A stretch of 64,000 bases of DNA from Sphingosinicella xenopeptidilytica. GTDB taxonomy: Bacteria > Pseudomonadota > Alphaproteobacteria > Sphingomonadales > Sphingomonadaceae. The stretch is from contig NZ_JBHTIK010000005.1 of assembly GCF_042676985.1 (NCBI RefSeq), positions 248,001 through 312,000 of the forward strand. Direction: 5' to 3'. A program made the position numbers and the translations under genes. Positions 52,009 to 61,466 of the stretch are shown piece by piece; the first letter of the stretch is position 1, and every line of letters begins with the position of its first letter. The notes below the pieces were generated by a model. It did not search any database. It was given only the letters and a program-made list of their open reading frames with translations, and was not told where the DNA came from.

Positions 52009-54777
52009 TCAGTAGCGAACGGTGAACGTCAGTCCGGTTGTCCGCGGCCTGTTAATGAAGGCCGACGACAGATTGCCATCGAGCACGCCGTCAACCAGAG
52101 TCGCCGCGCTCGTCGGAATGGTGGTCGCCTGCAGCTCCAGGTCGTTGAAAACGTTGTTCATGTACGCGGTCAGCGACCAGCGTTCCGTTTCAAGACCCAG
52201 CCGAAGGTTCAGCATCTCCATGCTTCCGAGTCGGCCTGACGGAAAGTTCTGCGGGAACGTCTCACGCTCGCCGATATACTGGAACGCGACCTGTCCGGTC
52301 AGCTCGATATCGCCGACGCCGAGCGGATAATTGAAATCCGCGCCGGTCGAGAATGAAACCTTGGGCACGTTCGGCGGGCGGTTGCCCTTGGCGAGATCCT
52401 GGAAGTCAGCAGGGGCGCCGGCAATGGAAAAGACCGTCATGCCCTTAGTGTATTCCGCTTCCGTATAGTTGCCGCTGAAGAACAGCGAAACGTTCGGATT
52501 CATCTTGTAAAGGCTTTCGATCTCAAGGCCGTAGATTCGCAGCTGCGGCCCGTTCGCCGTAAGCGCGCCCGGATTGCTGATGCCGATCTGGGGCGTATCG
52601 AAATCGGAATAGAAGCCGGCGACATTGAAGGTGAGGTCGCCATCCATCCACCGCGACTTGAGGCCTATTTCGCCCGTCACGATATCATCGGAGCCATAGG
52701 TCAGCGCATCTTCGAATTCCGGCGAGCCGACCGGGCCGAAGCCCATCGCCGAAAATGGGCTGTTCAGGCCGCCGTTGCGGACACCGCGTGCGATCGTGCC
52801 GTAAAGCATTGCATCGTCGGACATATCATATTCGAAGCCGGCGCGTGGCAGGAATGTGTTGAGCTTGAAATCGAAGCTGACGCCGGGGCCGCCCGGTGCG
52901 GTGAGTGCTTCCACGTCATTCGGAACCGGGAAATAGATCGGTGCATAGATGTCAGCCGGGTTCGTGAAGATCGGTGAGAAGATACCGATCACGTAGGACT
53001 CGACCAGCGTCGATCTTACCTTTTCGTTCACGTAGCGCGCGCCGGCGAAGACCCGGAAGCGCTCCGACACATCATAGCTGAATTCGGCGAACGCCGAGAA
53101 CTGGCGTGTATCGACCTTTGTGGTCGACCGTTCGATCTCCGTTGTGCCGCTGTCCGTGATGTTGGCGTATCCGGGGCCCGCGACAAGCGCCGTATCGGTC
53201 GCTTCTGTATCCTGATAGAAAGCGCCGGCAACGAAGTTCAGTGGCGATTCAAAGTCCGAAACGAAACGGAACTCCTGCGAAACGCTCTTTTCCTTGCCGC
53301 GCGTCTGGGCAATGGCGGTGAGATCGGACGAGAGCAGGTTGCTTGCCGTATCGAACGGCGGGAAGGCATTGAAGAAGCCTTCGAAGCCATATGTATATGC
53401 CGAGCTGAACGTTTCGGCCTGGCGCTTGCGCTTGTAGAGGCCGGTGATCGATTCGATCGTGATCGGTCCGCCGTTCCAAGAAACCTTGCCGCTGTAGAGC
53501 TCGAAATCATCTTCGCCCAGGCCGTCGATGAGGCTGAGCGACGGCGCGATCAGGTCTTCGGTTCCAACGGAATTGCCGATCGTCGTCGGTTCGATGAAGT
53601 TGAGTTCGCCGATATCGTCGCGTCCGAAATGCGCGGCGAGACGGATGCTCAGATCCTCCGTCGGCTTGAAAAGAACGATGGCGCGCCCTCCGTAGGACTC
53701 GAAATCGTTCATGTCCTTCTTACCGAGGCCGATGTTGTCGATGTAGCCGTCATCCTTGCGATAAAAGCCGACCACGCGCACACCGAGCTTGCCCGGTACC
53801 AGAACGAAGCTCGTCGCATTGTCCACGCGATAGTTGAAGCCGCCGTGGTTCGTGGCGCTGAGGCCATTGCTCCACATGCCCTCGATCACCTTGCCGTTAT
53901 CGAGGTCGGGGTCGGCCGAAAAATAGCGGATCGCACCGCCCATTGCGCCTTCGCCGAAATAGGTCGGCTGCGGGCCGCGGAGAACCTCCACCCGGTCGAA
54001 ATCGAAGAAGTTGAAGTCGCGCTGCGAGGCGGATGCTGATGCAACCGGAATGTCATCCACGAGGATGGAAACGAGCGGCTGCAGCTGATTGCCCGAAACC
54101 TGGGTGCTGTTCGTTACGCCGCGAATGTTGATTTCATTCGTGTTCGGGCCTCGATCCAGAAGCTCCACGCCGGCAACCCGGTTCGAGAGGTCTTCAAAGT
54201 CCACGATGCCGGAACGGCGAAGCTCCCGGCCATCGAGCGCAGCGACGCTGCCGCCGATGTTCTGGATGGATTCCTGGCGGAATCGTGCGGTTACGACGAT
54301 CTCCTCGCGGTCGTTGCTTTGGACAGCAACATCCTGTGCCGCTGCCCCGTTTGCACCGAATATGAACGTCGAAATTCCCGCGAAGAGCGACGCTTTCAAT
54401 CCCCTGCCTGCCACTTTCATCTCCCTGCCTTCACCTGTTGGTTTCGGGGTGATGACGATCACCCCTTTCTTGGTGAGGCGGGCGGAATATCCTGTGCGCT
54501 GAAGCAAAATTGCGAGCGCTTCATCGACCGTGTGCCGTCCACGAACGCGCGGAGCGTTCGGGACATCGGCCAGATCTGGAGGGTAGAGAAGCTGTGCGCC
54601 GGTAAGATTTACCAACGATGACAGTGCCTCCCCGAGAGTCTCCTCTTCGATACGAAGATCGTAGGAGCCCGCCGGCAAAGCCTGAGCATTCGCGGCAACA
54701 ACCACGGAGGCGGCAAAAGCGCCGCCAAGCGTGAGTTGCCAACGCAAACTCAACCTCTCCCATTTCTGGCCGGGCAT
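52009..54777 (-). CDS. TonB-dependent receptor with N-terminal STN signalling domain
   Basis: A 922-residue transducer receptor. After the leader (FAASVVVAANAQA) an STN domain (about 38-115) has LRIEEETLGEALSSLVNLTG and YSARLTKKGVIVI, as in FecA. A second hydrophobic stretch with ANGAAAQ precedes the TonB box (EIVVTARFRQESIQN), plug (VLRGPQPTYFGEGAMGGAIR) and barrel, ending GLTFTVRY. The STN domain contacts FecR, so this receptor likely signals to the FecR/FecI pair three genes downstream. The two peptidase genes between them suggest a peptide ligand. Confidence 0.93.
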   Translation of the reverse strand: MPGQKWERLSLRWQLTLGGAFAASVVVAANAQALPAGSYDLRIEEETLGEALSSLVNLTGAQLLYPPDLADVPNAPRVRGRHTVDEALAILLQRTGYSARLTKKGVIVITPKPTGEGREMKVAGRGLKASLFAGISTFIFGANGAAAQDVAVQSNDREEIVVTARFRQESIQNIGGSVAALDGRELRRSGIVDFEDLSNRVAGVELLDRGPNTNEINIRGVTNSTQVSGNQLQPLVSILVDDIPVASASASQRDFNFFDFDRVEVLRGPQPTYFGEGAMGGAIRYFSADPDLDNGKVIEGMWSNGLSATNHGGFNYRVDNATSFVLVPGKLGVRVVGFYRKDDGYIDNIGLGKKDMNDFESYGGRAIVLFKPTEDLSIRLAAHFGRDDIGELNFIEPTTIGNSVGTEDLIAPSLSLIDGLGEDDFELYSGKVSWNGGPITIESITGLYKRKRQAETFSSAYTYGFEGFFNAFPPFDTASNLLSSDLTAIAQTRGKEKSVSQEFRFVSDFESPLNFVAGAFYQDTEATDTALVAGPGYANITDSGTTEIERSTTKVDTRQFSAFAEFSYDVSERFRVFAGARYVNEKVRSTLVESYVIGIFSPIFTNPADIYAPIYFPVPNDVEALTAPGGPGVSFDFKLNTFLPRAGFEYDMSDDAMLYGTIARGVRNGGLNSPFSAMGFGPVGSPEFEDALTYGSDDIVTGEIGLKSRWMDGDLTFNVAGFYSDFDTPQIGISNPGALTANGPQLRIYGLEIESLYKMNPNVSLFFSGNYTEAEYTKGMTVFSIAGAPADFQDLAKGNRPPNVPKVSFSTGADFNYPLGVGDIELTGQVAFQYIGERETFPQNFPSGRLGSMEMLNLRLGLETERWSLTAYMNNVFNDLELQATTIPTSAATLVDGVLDGNLSSAFINRPRTTGLTFTVRY

Positions 54778-54948
54778 AACGGCGCGTATCGGATCTTCAC
54801 ACCAGCCCTGTAGACGAAGACTGGTGAGGCGAGAAAATCCGTAAAACTTTCTTCAAAGAAACGTCGCAATTCAAATTCCTTGCAAGCCGCGCACGACTCC
54901 AGTCCGGCATAACCCGCTTCTTGGCCGGCGCATAGGTTTCAACATACA
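54778..54948. other. Intergenic region upstream of the STN receptor
   Basis: A 171-base gap between dgcN2 and the receptor gene, with a locally AT-rich part (about 54835-54875). It probably holds the receptor promoter, which might be read by the FecI-type sigma factor; I could not identify a convincing minus-35/minus-10 pair. Confidence 0.4.
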
Positions 54949-55998
54949 TCATTGTATTTTCAGCGTTTTACTCTCTACCGGGTGAGTGGCCGTAAAATCC
55001 GCCAATACGTCTACGACGGCTTTCACGCCGGTCCGTATCGGGTCGAAGCAGGCAAGGCCTGTCTTTTCCGCCGTGCGAATGATCGTTTCGAACGCTTCGC
55101 TTTCCGACATTGCAGACGTGTTCAGGGATATGCCGACGAAGCGCGCGGCTGGATTTGCCGCGCGCGCCAGCGGCAGGTAGGCGGCCATGGCTTCCTGAAG
55201 CGTCGGGCATCGGACGTGGGGAAAATCGTTCAGCCTTTCCCGAAGCGGATCGTCGCACAGTACAAGAGCATCGGGCTGCGAACCATAGAGAAGCCCGAGT
55301 GTGACAGGCGCATAGGCCGGGTGCAGGATCGCGCCCTGTCCCTCGATGATATCCCAGTGGTCCGGGTCGTTATCGGGTGACAGTATCTCTGCAGCACCTG
55401 AAATAAAGTCGCCCACCACGGCATCAATCGCGATTCCGCCTCCAGCGATGAGAATGCCGGTTTGGCCCGTCGCGCGAAAATCTGCCTTCAATCCACGCGC
55501 CTTCATTTCGCTCGCGATCGCCATCGCGGTATATTTCTTCCCGAGCGCGCAGTCCGTCCCGACCGTCAGCAAACGCAACCCGGCGCGCGGCTTGCCGTTG
55601 CCTACGGGCAAGGCAAGCGTGTTGTGGCGTACATCGTGGAGCGTGCGTCCAAGCGTTGCGGCCAAATCTGCGATTTCCGGAATATCCTTCAAACGGCTGT
55701 GAAGGCCGGATGCGATATCGAGGCCCGCCCGAAGCACATCCTGCAAGATCGGCACCCAGTGTGCCGGCAGGACTCCGCCTTGCGGCGCAATGCCGATCAC
55801 GGCGGTTTTCGCGCCTTCGGCTGCGGCCTGCTCAACCGTCATCGAAGGTAGGCCGAGATCGACTGCATCCTCTGCGAATCTGAGCTGGCCCAGGCAATCG
55901 GCTCGCGCCCAATCGCGCAGGCCGAAGGCGGTCTTCGCGTTGCGGGGGTTCGTCATGTCGCCGATGACGAGGAGAAACGGTTTCTTGATCGTCAGCAT
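54949..55998 (-). CDS. DgcN-like D-glutamate N-acetyltransferase (DUF1611), second copy
   Basis: A 349-residue DUF1611 protein, a diverged paralogue of the dgcN at 21736. Shared segments are VGTDCALGKKYT, DFRATGQTGILIAGGG, DIIEGQGAILHPAY and LGLLYGSQPDALVLC. There is no dgcA next to it, so if it acetylates D-Glu the product would need the racemase at 20762 or another enzyme. It is divergent from the LysR gene at 56149 and lies 171 bases before the STN receptor. Another acyl acceptor, for example a D-Glu-containing peptide, is possible. Confidence 0.8.
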   Translation of the reverse strand: MLTIKKPFLLVIGDMTNPRNAKTAFGLRDWARADCLGQLRFAEDAVDLGLPSMTVEQAAAEGAKTAVIGIAPQGGVLPAHWVPILQDVLRAGLDIASGLHSRLKDIPEIADLAATLGRTLHDVRHNTLALPVGNGKPRAGLRLLTVGTDCALGKKYTAMAIASEMKARGLKADFRATGQTGILIAGGGIAIDAVVGDFISGAAEILSPDNDPDHWDIIEGQGAILHPAYAPVTLGLLYGSQPDALVLCDDPLRERLNDFPHVRCPTLQEAMAAYLPLARAANPAARFVGISLNTSAMSESEAFETIIRTAEKTGLACFDPIRTGVKAVVDVLADFTATHPVESKTLKIQ

Positions 55999-56081
55999 AT
56001 TCCCTGTAAAAATCCATTTTTGCCTGTGTGCGGGCGCGGCGAAGAGCCGGCGCCGAACCAGTGCGTTGTGATGGGAACGTG

Positions 56082-56113
56082 GGTTTGACCCGTCGCTGCA
56101 GGCAAGACAAACC
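56082..56113. promoter_or_regulatory. Inverted repeat GGTTTG-N20-CAAACC in the dgcN2/lysR divergent region
   Basis: A 6+6 inverted repeat, 36 bases before the LysR start and 84 before dgcN2. Position suits a LysR-type binding region, but the spacing is long and the match may be chance. Confidence 0.3.
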
Positions 56114-56148
56114 AGTAGTCCTAACGCGAGGGCGAGCGCTGCTAAACC

Positions 56149-57072
56149 ATGTTCCTGAATTCACAGACGCTTGCCTCGCTTCGCTTCTTCGAAGCTGCCG
56201 CACGCAAGTTGAGCTTCCGGAAAGCGGCGGCTGAGCTCCACGTAACCGACGGCGCCGTCAGTCAGCAGATCAAGCATCTTGAAGAGGCGCTGGGGCAGAA
56301 ACTCTTTCTCCGTTTGCCCCGGCGTATCGCGCTTACGGAGGCAGGCGAACGCTTCGCGGCTACAGTGCGGAAAGCGCTCGCGGAGATCGAAGACGAAGCG
56401 CGCGCCATCAGTGTCGGCGACACGAGAACGGAAATCCGTGTCCGCGTGAATCCATCGTTTGCGCTGCGCTGGTTGATGCCGCGCGTCGGCGATTTTTATG
56501 CGAAACACCCCGGCATCAAGCTCTTCATGATTGCCGAATATGGCGATATCGATCTGTCCGAGCGCGATTTTGATATTACGATCGAACAAGCCGTGCAGCC
56601 GCTCGTCGGCCTTCATTCCGAAAGGTTGTTCGACGAATACATCACCCCGGTTTGCACGCCGGCCTATCTGAAAGACCATCCTTTCAATACGCCCGACGGA
56701 CTGGACACGTGTACCCTCCTGCACGACGCCCATGCCTGGAGCGGGGGCGCGAACGATGCGGAATGGAAGGTCTGGCTTCAGGAGGCGGGGGTCCTGCAAA
56801 TACCGGCATCGCAGGACCGTTTCTTCAGTCTTGCCGACATGGCAATCCACGCCGCGCTCAACGATCAGGGGGTCGCCATGGGCCGAACCGCATTGGTCGG
56901 CGACTTGCTAAAAGCGGGTGCCCTTGTCGCACCCTTCGCCTTGAAAGTGAAAAGCCCTGCATCCTACTGGCTTGCCTTCCCAAGCGCGTATTCGGAAACT
57001 CCGGCTATCGAGACTGTCGGAAACTGGCTCAGGGCCGAGGTGAAGCGTTTCCTCGCCCAATCGCCTTTCTAA
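56149..57072 (+). CDS. LysR-family regulator (GcvA-like)
   Basis: A 307-residue LysR protein of the GcvA group: SLRFFEAAARKLSFRKAAAE, LHVTDGAVSQQIKHLEEALG and LFLRLPRRIALTEAG in the HTH half, then an effector domain with NPSFALRWLMPRVGDFYAKHP. GcvA-like members often control beta-lactamase or peptidoglycan-linked and amino-acid genes. Divergent from dgcN2 with 150 bases between starts, and followed by the MFS/POT genes, it probably controls the whole peptide locus. Confidence 0.9.
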   Translation: MFLNSQTLASLRFFEAAARKLSFRKAAAELHVTDGAVSQQIKHLEEALGQKLFLRLPRRIALTEAGERFAATVRKALAEIEDEARAISVGDTRTEIRVRVNPSFALRWLMPRVGDFYAKHPGIKLFMIAEYGDIDLSERDFDITIEQAVQPLVGLHSERLFDEYITPVCTPAYLKDHPFNTPDGLDTCTLLHDAHAWSGGANDAEWKVWLQEAGVLQIPASQDRFFSLADMAIHAALNDQGVAMGRTALVGDLLKAGALVAPFALKVKSPASYWLAFPSAYSETPAIETVGNWLRAEVKRFLAQSPF

Positions 57073-57190
57073 AAGGGGGGCAGTACAGGCAGTTTACCGC
57101 CTTATCCAAATTCACATACAGTACAGTTATGTATTGACAAGAAGGCGACTGTCGCTCTTTCTGCGCAGCTCACGGGAGGGGGGACACAAA

Positions 57191-58507
57191 ATGGACGTCA
57201 GCGCCTCGGGCAATACGCCGATGATCTCCCATCCCTCGGGCGCTAGCCTCCTTCAGCGCTATTGGGTTCTGGCGGTGATGACGCTGGTCTACGCGCTCAA
57301 TATCGCAGACCGCTTTGTCCTTTCGACATTGATCGAACCGATCAAGGCGGAGTTCGCGTTGTCGGATAGCGCCGTCGGTTTCCTTACCGGCGTTGCGCTT
57401 GCCCTGTTCTACACAACTGCTGGGCTGCCCCTCGGTATCCTGGCAGACCGCGTCAACCGCAAGAAGATGATTGGCTGGGCACTCGCGATTTGGTCGATTT
57501 TCACGGCCTGCTGTGGGCTCGCACAGAATTTCTGGCAATTGCTCATCGCGCGTATCGGTGTCGGCGTCGGCGAAGCCGGTGGTACGCCGCCGTCGCATTC
57601 CATCATCGCCGACTATTTTTTGCCGTCCGAACGTGTCATCGCAATGTCGATCTATGCGCTAGGCGTCTCGCTCGGTTCTGCGATCGGCGGTATCGGCGGA
57701 GGGCTGCTGACGGAACAGTTCGGCTGGCGAACCTGCCTCATCATATTTGCCTTCGCGAGCCTCCCGGCGCTCCTCATGCTCCTTACCATTCGCGAGCCGC
57801 GTCGCGGCGCCTGCGATCCCGGCGTCAGTGCCAGCGTTCAAAAGCCCGGTTTCCGGGAATCGCTTGACTTCATCCGTTCGCAGCGCGCGCTGATGCATGT
57901 GATTGCGGGAGGCACGGTGGCGACGTTCGCCGGCGGCGGCCTCGTTTGGTGGACACCGGCCTTCCTTGGAAGATCACACGGCTTCAGTGTCGGCGAGGCC
58001 GGGCTCCAGGTCGGGCTGATGAGCGGCGCGGCCGGTGCGGCGGCGATGCTGGCGGCCATGTTCCTGATGTTCCGCATGGCCCGCATGGACCCGAAGTGGC
58101 AGTGCTATTTCCTTGCGGGCCTGACGCTGCTGATCACGATTCCCGGCGTTGCCGCCCACGTGGTTTCGGATCGTGCGACCGCCATTGTCCTACTGTGGCT
58201 TTTTATACCGTTCATCAACGTGATGATCGGGCCGAGCCTCGCGCTCATCCAGAATCTGACACGACCCGATGTGCGCGGGTTCACGGTCGCGGTTCTGCTA
58301 TTCACGGCAAACATCGCGAACCTTGCAATCGCGCCGCAACTGATCGGGTTTGTGTCGGACATCCTCGCCAGCCGGATCGCCGATCCCGCCCAATCTCTGC
58401 GCTACGCCCTCGCTGGTTTCGGGCTGACAGGCATCTGGGCGGCATGGCATTTCTATGCCGCAGTGGGCTCGCTGAGATCGGATCTTGCGAGGGCGGGCAG
58501 CGCCTGA
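57191..58507 (+). CDS. MFS transporter (spinster-like group)
   Basis: A 438-residue major facilitator protein with 12 predicted helices. TM1 holds VLAVMTLVYALNIADRFVLS, the loop 2-3 motif is GILADRVNRKKMIGWAL, and TM4-5 has GVGVGEAGGTPPSHSIIADY, typical of the MFS subfamily seen in sphingomonads near catabolic genes. Substrate unknown; a peptide fragment or amino acid derivative is suggested by neighbours. ATG 57191 with GGAGGGGGGACAC is the start. It leads the POT gene by 22 bases. Confidence 0.88.
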   Translation: MDVSASGNTPMISHPSGASLLQRYWVLAVMTLVYALNIADRFVLSTLIEPIKAEFALSDSAVGFLTGVALALFYTTAGLPLGILADRVNRKKMIGWALAIWSIFTACCGLAQNFWQLLIARIGVGVGEAGGTPPSHSIIADYFLPSERVIAMSIYALGVSLGSAIGGIGGGLLTEQFGWRTCLIIFAFASLPALLMLLTIREPRRGACDPGVSASVQKPGFRESLDFIRSQRALMHVIAGGTVATFAGGGLVWWTPAFLGRSHGFSVGEAGLQVGLMSGAAGAAAMLAAMFLMFRMARMDPKWQCYFLAGLTLLITIPGVAAHVVSDRATAIVLLWLFIPFINVMIGPSLALIQNLTRPDVRGFTVAVLLFTANIANLAIAPQLIGFVSDILASRIADPAQSLRYALAGFGLTGIWAAWHFYAAVGSLRSDLARAGSA

Positions 58508-58529
58508 TCGAATTCGGGCAGAAAACAAC

Positions 58530-59912
58530 ATGGTGGCAACAGCATCAACAGCACCCGTTCCCGCCATGCAGGGTGATGAGCAGAGCTTCTTCGGTCACCC
58601 CAAGGGCCTTACCTACCTCGCTTTCACCGAGGCGTGGGAGCGCCTGTCCTTCTACGGCATGTCAAGCTTGCTGCTGCTCTATATCATCCAGCGGCTGCTG
58701 ACGCCGGAGATCGCAGGCAGCGTCCTTGCGTTCAACAGCCTCCGGACGGGGATCGAGACGCTGACTGGTCCGCTCTCCAACCAGGCGTTCGCAAGCCAGG
58801 TGTTCAGCCTCTATTCGGGGCTTGTTTATTTCACGCCGGTGTTTGGTGGAATGCTGGCGGACCGCCTGCTCGGGCAGCGGCGCACTGTGGTGCTCGGTGC
58901 GCTGCTTATGGTAGCGGGCCATGTCTTGATGGCCTTTGATGCGAGCTTCCTGATCGCCCTGTTTCTGCTGATCCTTGGGACGGGATGTCTCAAGGGCAAT
59001 ATCTCGGCGCAAGTCGGGCAGCTTTATCAACCGGGCGACGAGGGGCGGCGCACCCGCGCCTTCGCGATCTTCTATGCCGCGATCAACACCGGTGCCCTGC
59101 TGGGCCCGCTGGTGTGCGGTGTGCTTGCGCAGATTTACGGTTGGCACGTCGGCTTCGGCGTAGCCGGTGCTCTGATGGTGATCGCGCTTGTCATTTACGG
59201 CGCGGGCTGGAAGCATCTCCCTCCCGACCGCAAGCGGCAGAGCAACGCCGCTGCGTCCAAGGCGCTGACGGGAAGAGATTGGCGGATCATTGCCGCGTTG
59301 CTGTTCGTGGGCGCGATCGCGATTCTACCCTGTGCTGCCTATTTTCAGGAAATGAATGCCGGCCTGTTGTTCATTGAAGCGTCGGTAGATCGCGGACTGT
59401 TCGGCTGGATCATTCCGGCAGCATCGTTCAACGCGCTCGACGGCTTCTTCTGCATCATGGCCGTGCCGCTTCTGATTGCCCTTTGGCAGTGGCAGGCGAA
59501 GCGGGGCCGCGAACCGCATGATCTCAGCAAGATCACAATCGGCTATCTGATCATTGCCGCTGCCAATCTGATGATGGTCGTTCCAGCAGGGCGGGTAGAC
59601 GAGGGCGAGACCGTCAGCGCGCTCTGGCCGGTTGCGCTCTATGCGTTGAACGCCCTTGGGTTCATATTCTATTGGCCGACACAGCTGGCGCTCTATTCGC
59701 GGGCGGCGCCAGCGCAGGTCAATTCGACGATGATGGGCATCCTTTTCCTGTCCATCTTCCTCGCCAATCTCCTCGTCGGCATGCTTGCCGGATTATGGGA
59801 GACGCTGACCCACGCCAGCTTCTTCGCCCTGCACGCAGGGCTCGCCTTTGCAGCGTTCCTGATCATGCTGCTTGTCATGCGGCCGATCGGGAAACTGCTC
59901 GCACAGCCTTAG
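58530..59912 (+). CDS. POT-family proton-coupled di-/tripeptide transporter
   Basis: A 460-residue oligopeptide symporter. The proton-coupling ExxER motif is EAWERLSFYG in TM1, and the PTR2 signature is FYAAINTGALLGP. Helix TM2 region GMLADRLLGQRRTVVLGA is the usual conserved loop. It imports di- and tripeptides with H+. Start ATG 58530 has only a weak purine stretch; translation may be coupled to the MFS gene 22 bases upstream. It would bring the peptidase products of the 49-52 kb genes into the cytoplasm. Confidence 0.92.
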   Translation: MVATASTAPVPAMQGDEQSFFGHPKGLTYLAFTEAWERLSFYGMSSLLLLYIIQRLLTPEIAGSVLAFNSLRTGIETLTGPLSNQAFASQVFSLYSGLVYFTPVFGGMLADRLLGQRRTVVLGALLMVAGHVLMAFDASFLIALFLLILGTGCLKGNISAQVGQLYQPGDEGRRTRAFAIFYAAINTGALLGPLVCGVLAQIYGWHVGFGVAGALMVIALVIYGAGWKHLPPDRKRQSNAAASKALTGRDWRIIAALLFVGAIAILPCAAYFQEMNAGLLFIEASVDRGLFGWIIPAASFNALDGFFCIMAVPLLIALWQWQAKRGREPHDLSKITIGYLIIAAANLMMVVPAGRVDEGETVSALWPVALYALNALGFIFYWPTQLALYSRAAPAQVNSTMMGILFLSIFLANLLVGMLAGLWETLTHASFFALHAGLAFAAFLIMLLVMRPIGKLLAQP

Positions 59913-59926
59913 GTTTCAAGCCTCGA

Positions 59927-60340
59927 TCAGTGCTTGTGAGGGTCTGCCTTGGCTGCCTTCGTGTAGGGCACGAACTTACCAAGCCCCACCGATCCGGCCT
60001 GCATGTGCGATCCGGAATCGAACAAGCGCACGATATCGACCGAGCAGAGCTGGTCCGAATGCGTGTTCGTCACCAGCACATAGTCGCGCCGCAGCGATGC
60101 CGCGCCCGAGTCGGGGGTGTTGACATAGATCGTGCCGCCCGCCGTTTCATAAACGATCGCCTTGCGGTCGATGATGCGCGACGAGCGGATGTCCCGCTGC
60201 CTCAGGCAGTCCTGCGGCTTGCCGGCGACGCGGCCTTCGATCGCGCGCGCAAGCTGTTCGTCAGCGGTTTGCGTTTTGGCCTGCGCGGCGGTGCCGGCGA
60301 GCAATGCGCCGGAGAGAAGAATGAAGAACGACCTTTTCAT
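59927..60340 (-). CDS. Small secreted hypothetical protein
   Basis: A 137-residue protein with a signal peptide (FFILLSGALLAGTAAQA). The mature part has two Cys (CLRQRDIR and LCSVDIVRL) and YETAGGTIYVNTP; a pattern like DIRSSRIIDRKAIVYE followed by a Cys-containing strand is common in short periplasmic sphingomonad proteins. Function unknown. ATG 60340 with AGGAAGGCC is a good start. It converges on the POT gene with 14 bases between. Confidence 0.75.
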   Translation of the reverse strand: MKRSFFILLSGALLAGTAAQAKTQTADEQLARAIEGRVAGKPQDCLRQRDIRSSRIIDRKAIVYETAGGTIYVNTPDSGAASLRRDYVLVTNTHSDQLCSVDIVRLFDSGSHMQAGSVGLGKFVPYTKAAKADPHKH

Positions 60341-60435
60341 GTTGGCCTTCCTAAGTGATCTGAAACCTGTGCACCATTTTCCGCCTCCGAACATGGCTGG
60401 AGAATGAACGGCCCATATTGGAAGGCAGGTGTAGT

Positions 60436-61464
60436 TTACACGCGAATGAGCAGCACCACGATCGCCAGCTGCAACAGCGTTTGGGCGGCAAGGAAGGCCA
60501 GTAGGAGCGGCGGCGCGGCCCGCAGGTCTTCAAGTCGGGTGGAAAGGCCGAGAGCCGCGACGGCCGCGGTCAGCAGCCATGTCGCCGCCGTGCTGCCGAG
60601 GCTGACGAGGAGCGGCGGGGCGATCCCGAAACCGGCGATCAGGGCGAGGACGACGTAAGCGACCAGAAACGTTGGCAGGAGCTGGGGACGCGTGCCGCCG
60701 TCGTGTTTCGCGCGAAGCAGGATTCCGAAGCCGAGAACGATCGGCAGAAGTCCCGCGACGCGGATCATCTTTACGGCGACGGCCTGCGTTGCGACCTCCG
60801 GGGATATCGCAAGGCCTGCTCCCGCCACCTGCGCGACATCATGGATGGCCGCGCCGAACAGCAGCGCGGTTTCGGCGGGGGAAAAGGCGAGCGCGGCAGC
60901 GAGCGGTGGATACGCCAGCATCACGATCGTGCTCAGCAGCGAGACGACGATGACGACGAGCGTGGTCATGCGTTCGAGCGCGGCGCGCTGCGGAAAGATC
61001 GCGGAGACTGCCAGCGCGGCGGACGCGCCGCAGACCGCCACCGCGGCGGCGGCCACGGCCGCGACCTGCCGATCGCGCAGCATGGGCCTCGCGATCAGAT
61101 AACCGGCACCGATCGTGGCTGCGAGCGAAACCGCGACGATGCCGATCGCACCGGGGCCGAGTGCGGCGAGGTCGGGTGCCGCCAGCCGAAGCCCGAGCAG
61201 CGCCACGGCGATGCGCAGCAGTGTACGGCTGCAATAACGTATGCCGGGTTCGGTCGCTTCCGCGAGCCCGGGAAGCAATGCACGCGCGATCATCCCCATC
61301 ATCAGTGCGGCGACCACGCCGGGAAGCGCCGAAACGCTTGCGATTCCGATCGCGCCTGCTGCCAGCGAGGCGCAGAGCGCGATGCCTGAAAGGAACAGTG
61401 TTGTGCGCGGCCGCTCGTTTGCGCCTGCGCCGGCCTGCGCCGGATCGCTCCCGATGCTGGACAC
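60436..61464 (-). CDS. YeiH-family putative sulfate exporter
   Basis: A 342-residue membrane protein of the YeiH/UPF0324 (Cons_hypoth698) group with about ten hydrophobic segments. Family marks are LLRIAVALLGLRL, VCGASAALAVSAIFP, and the inter-helix GAAIHDVAQVAGAG. Proposed to export sulfate or other oxidised sulfur compounds, although direct evidence is limited. Two bases separate it from the DUF6356 gene upstream, so they form a pair. Confidence 0.87.
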   Translation of the reverse strand: MSSIGSDPAQAGAGANERPRTTLFLSGIALCASLAAGAIGIASVSALPGVVAALMMGMIARALLPGLAEATEPGIRYCSRTLLRIAVALLGLRLAAPDLAALGPGAIGIVAVSLAATIGAGYLIARPMLRDRQVAAVAAAAVAVCGASAALAVSAIFPQRAALERMTTLVVIVVSLLSTIVMLAYPPLAAALAFSPAETALLFGAAIHDVAQVAGAGLAISPEVATQAVAVKMIRVAGLLPIVLGFGILLRAKHDGGTRPQLLPTFLVAYVVLALIAGFGIAPPLLVSLGSTAATWLLTAAVAALGLSTRLEDLRAAPPLLLAFLAAQTLLQLAIVVLLIRV

Positions 61465-61466
61465 GG

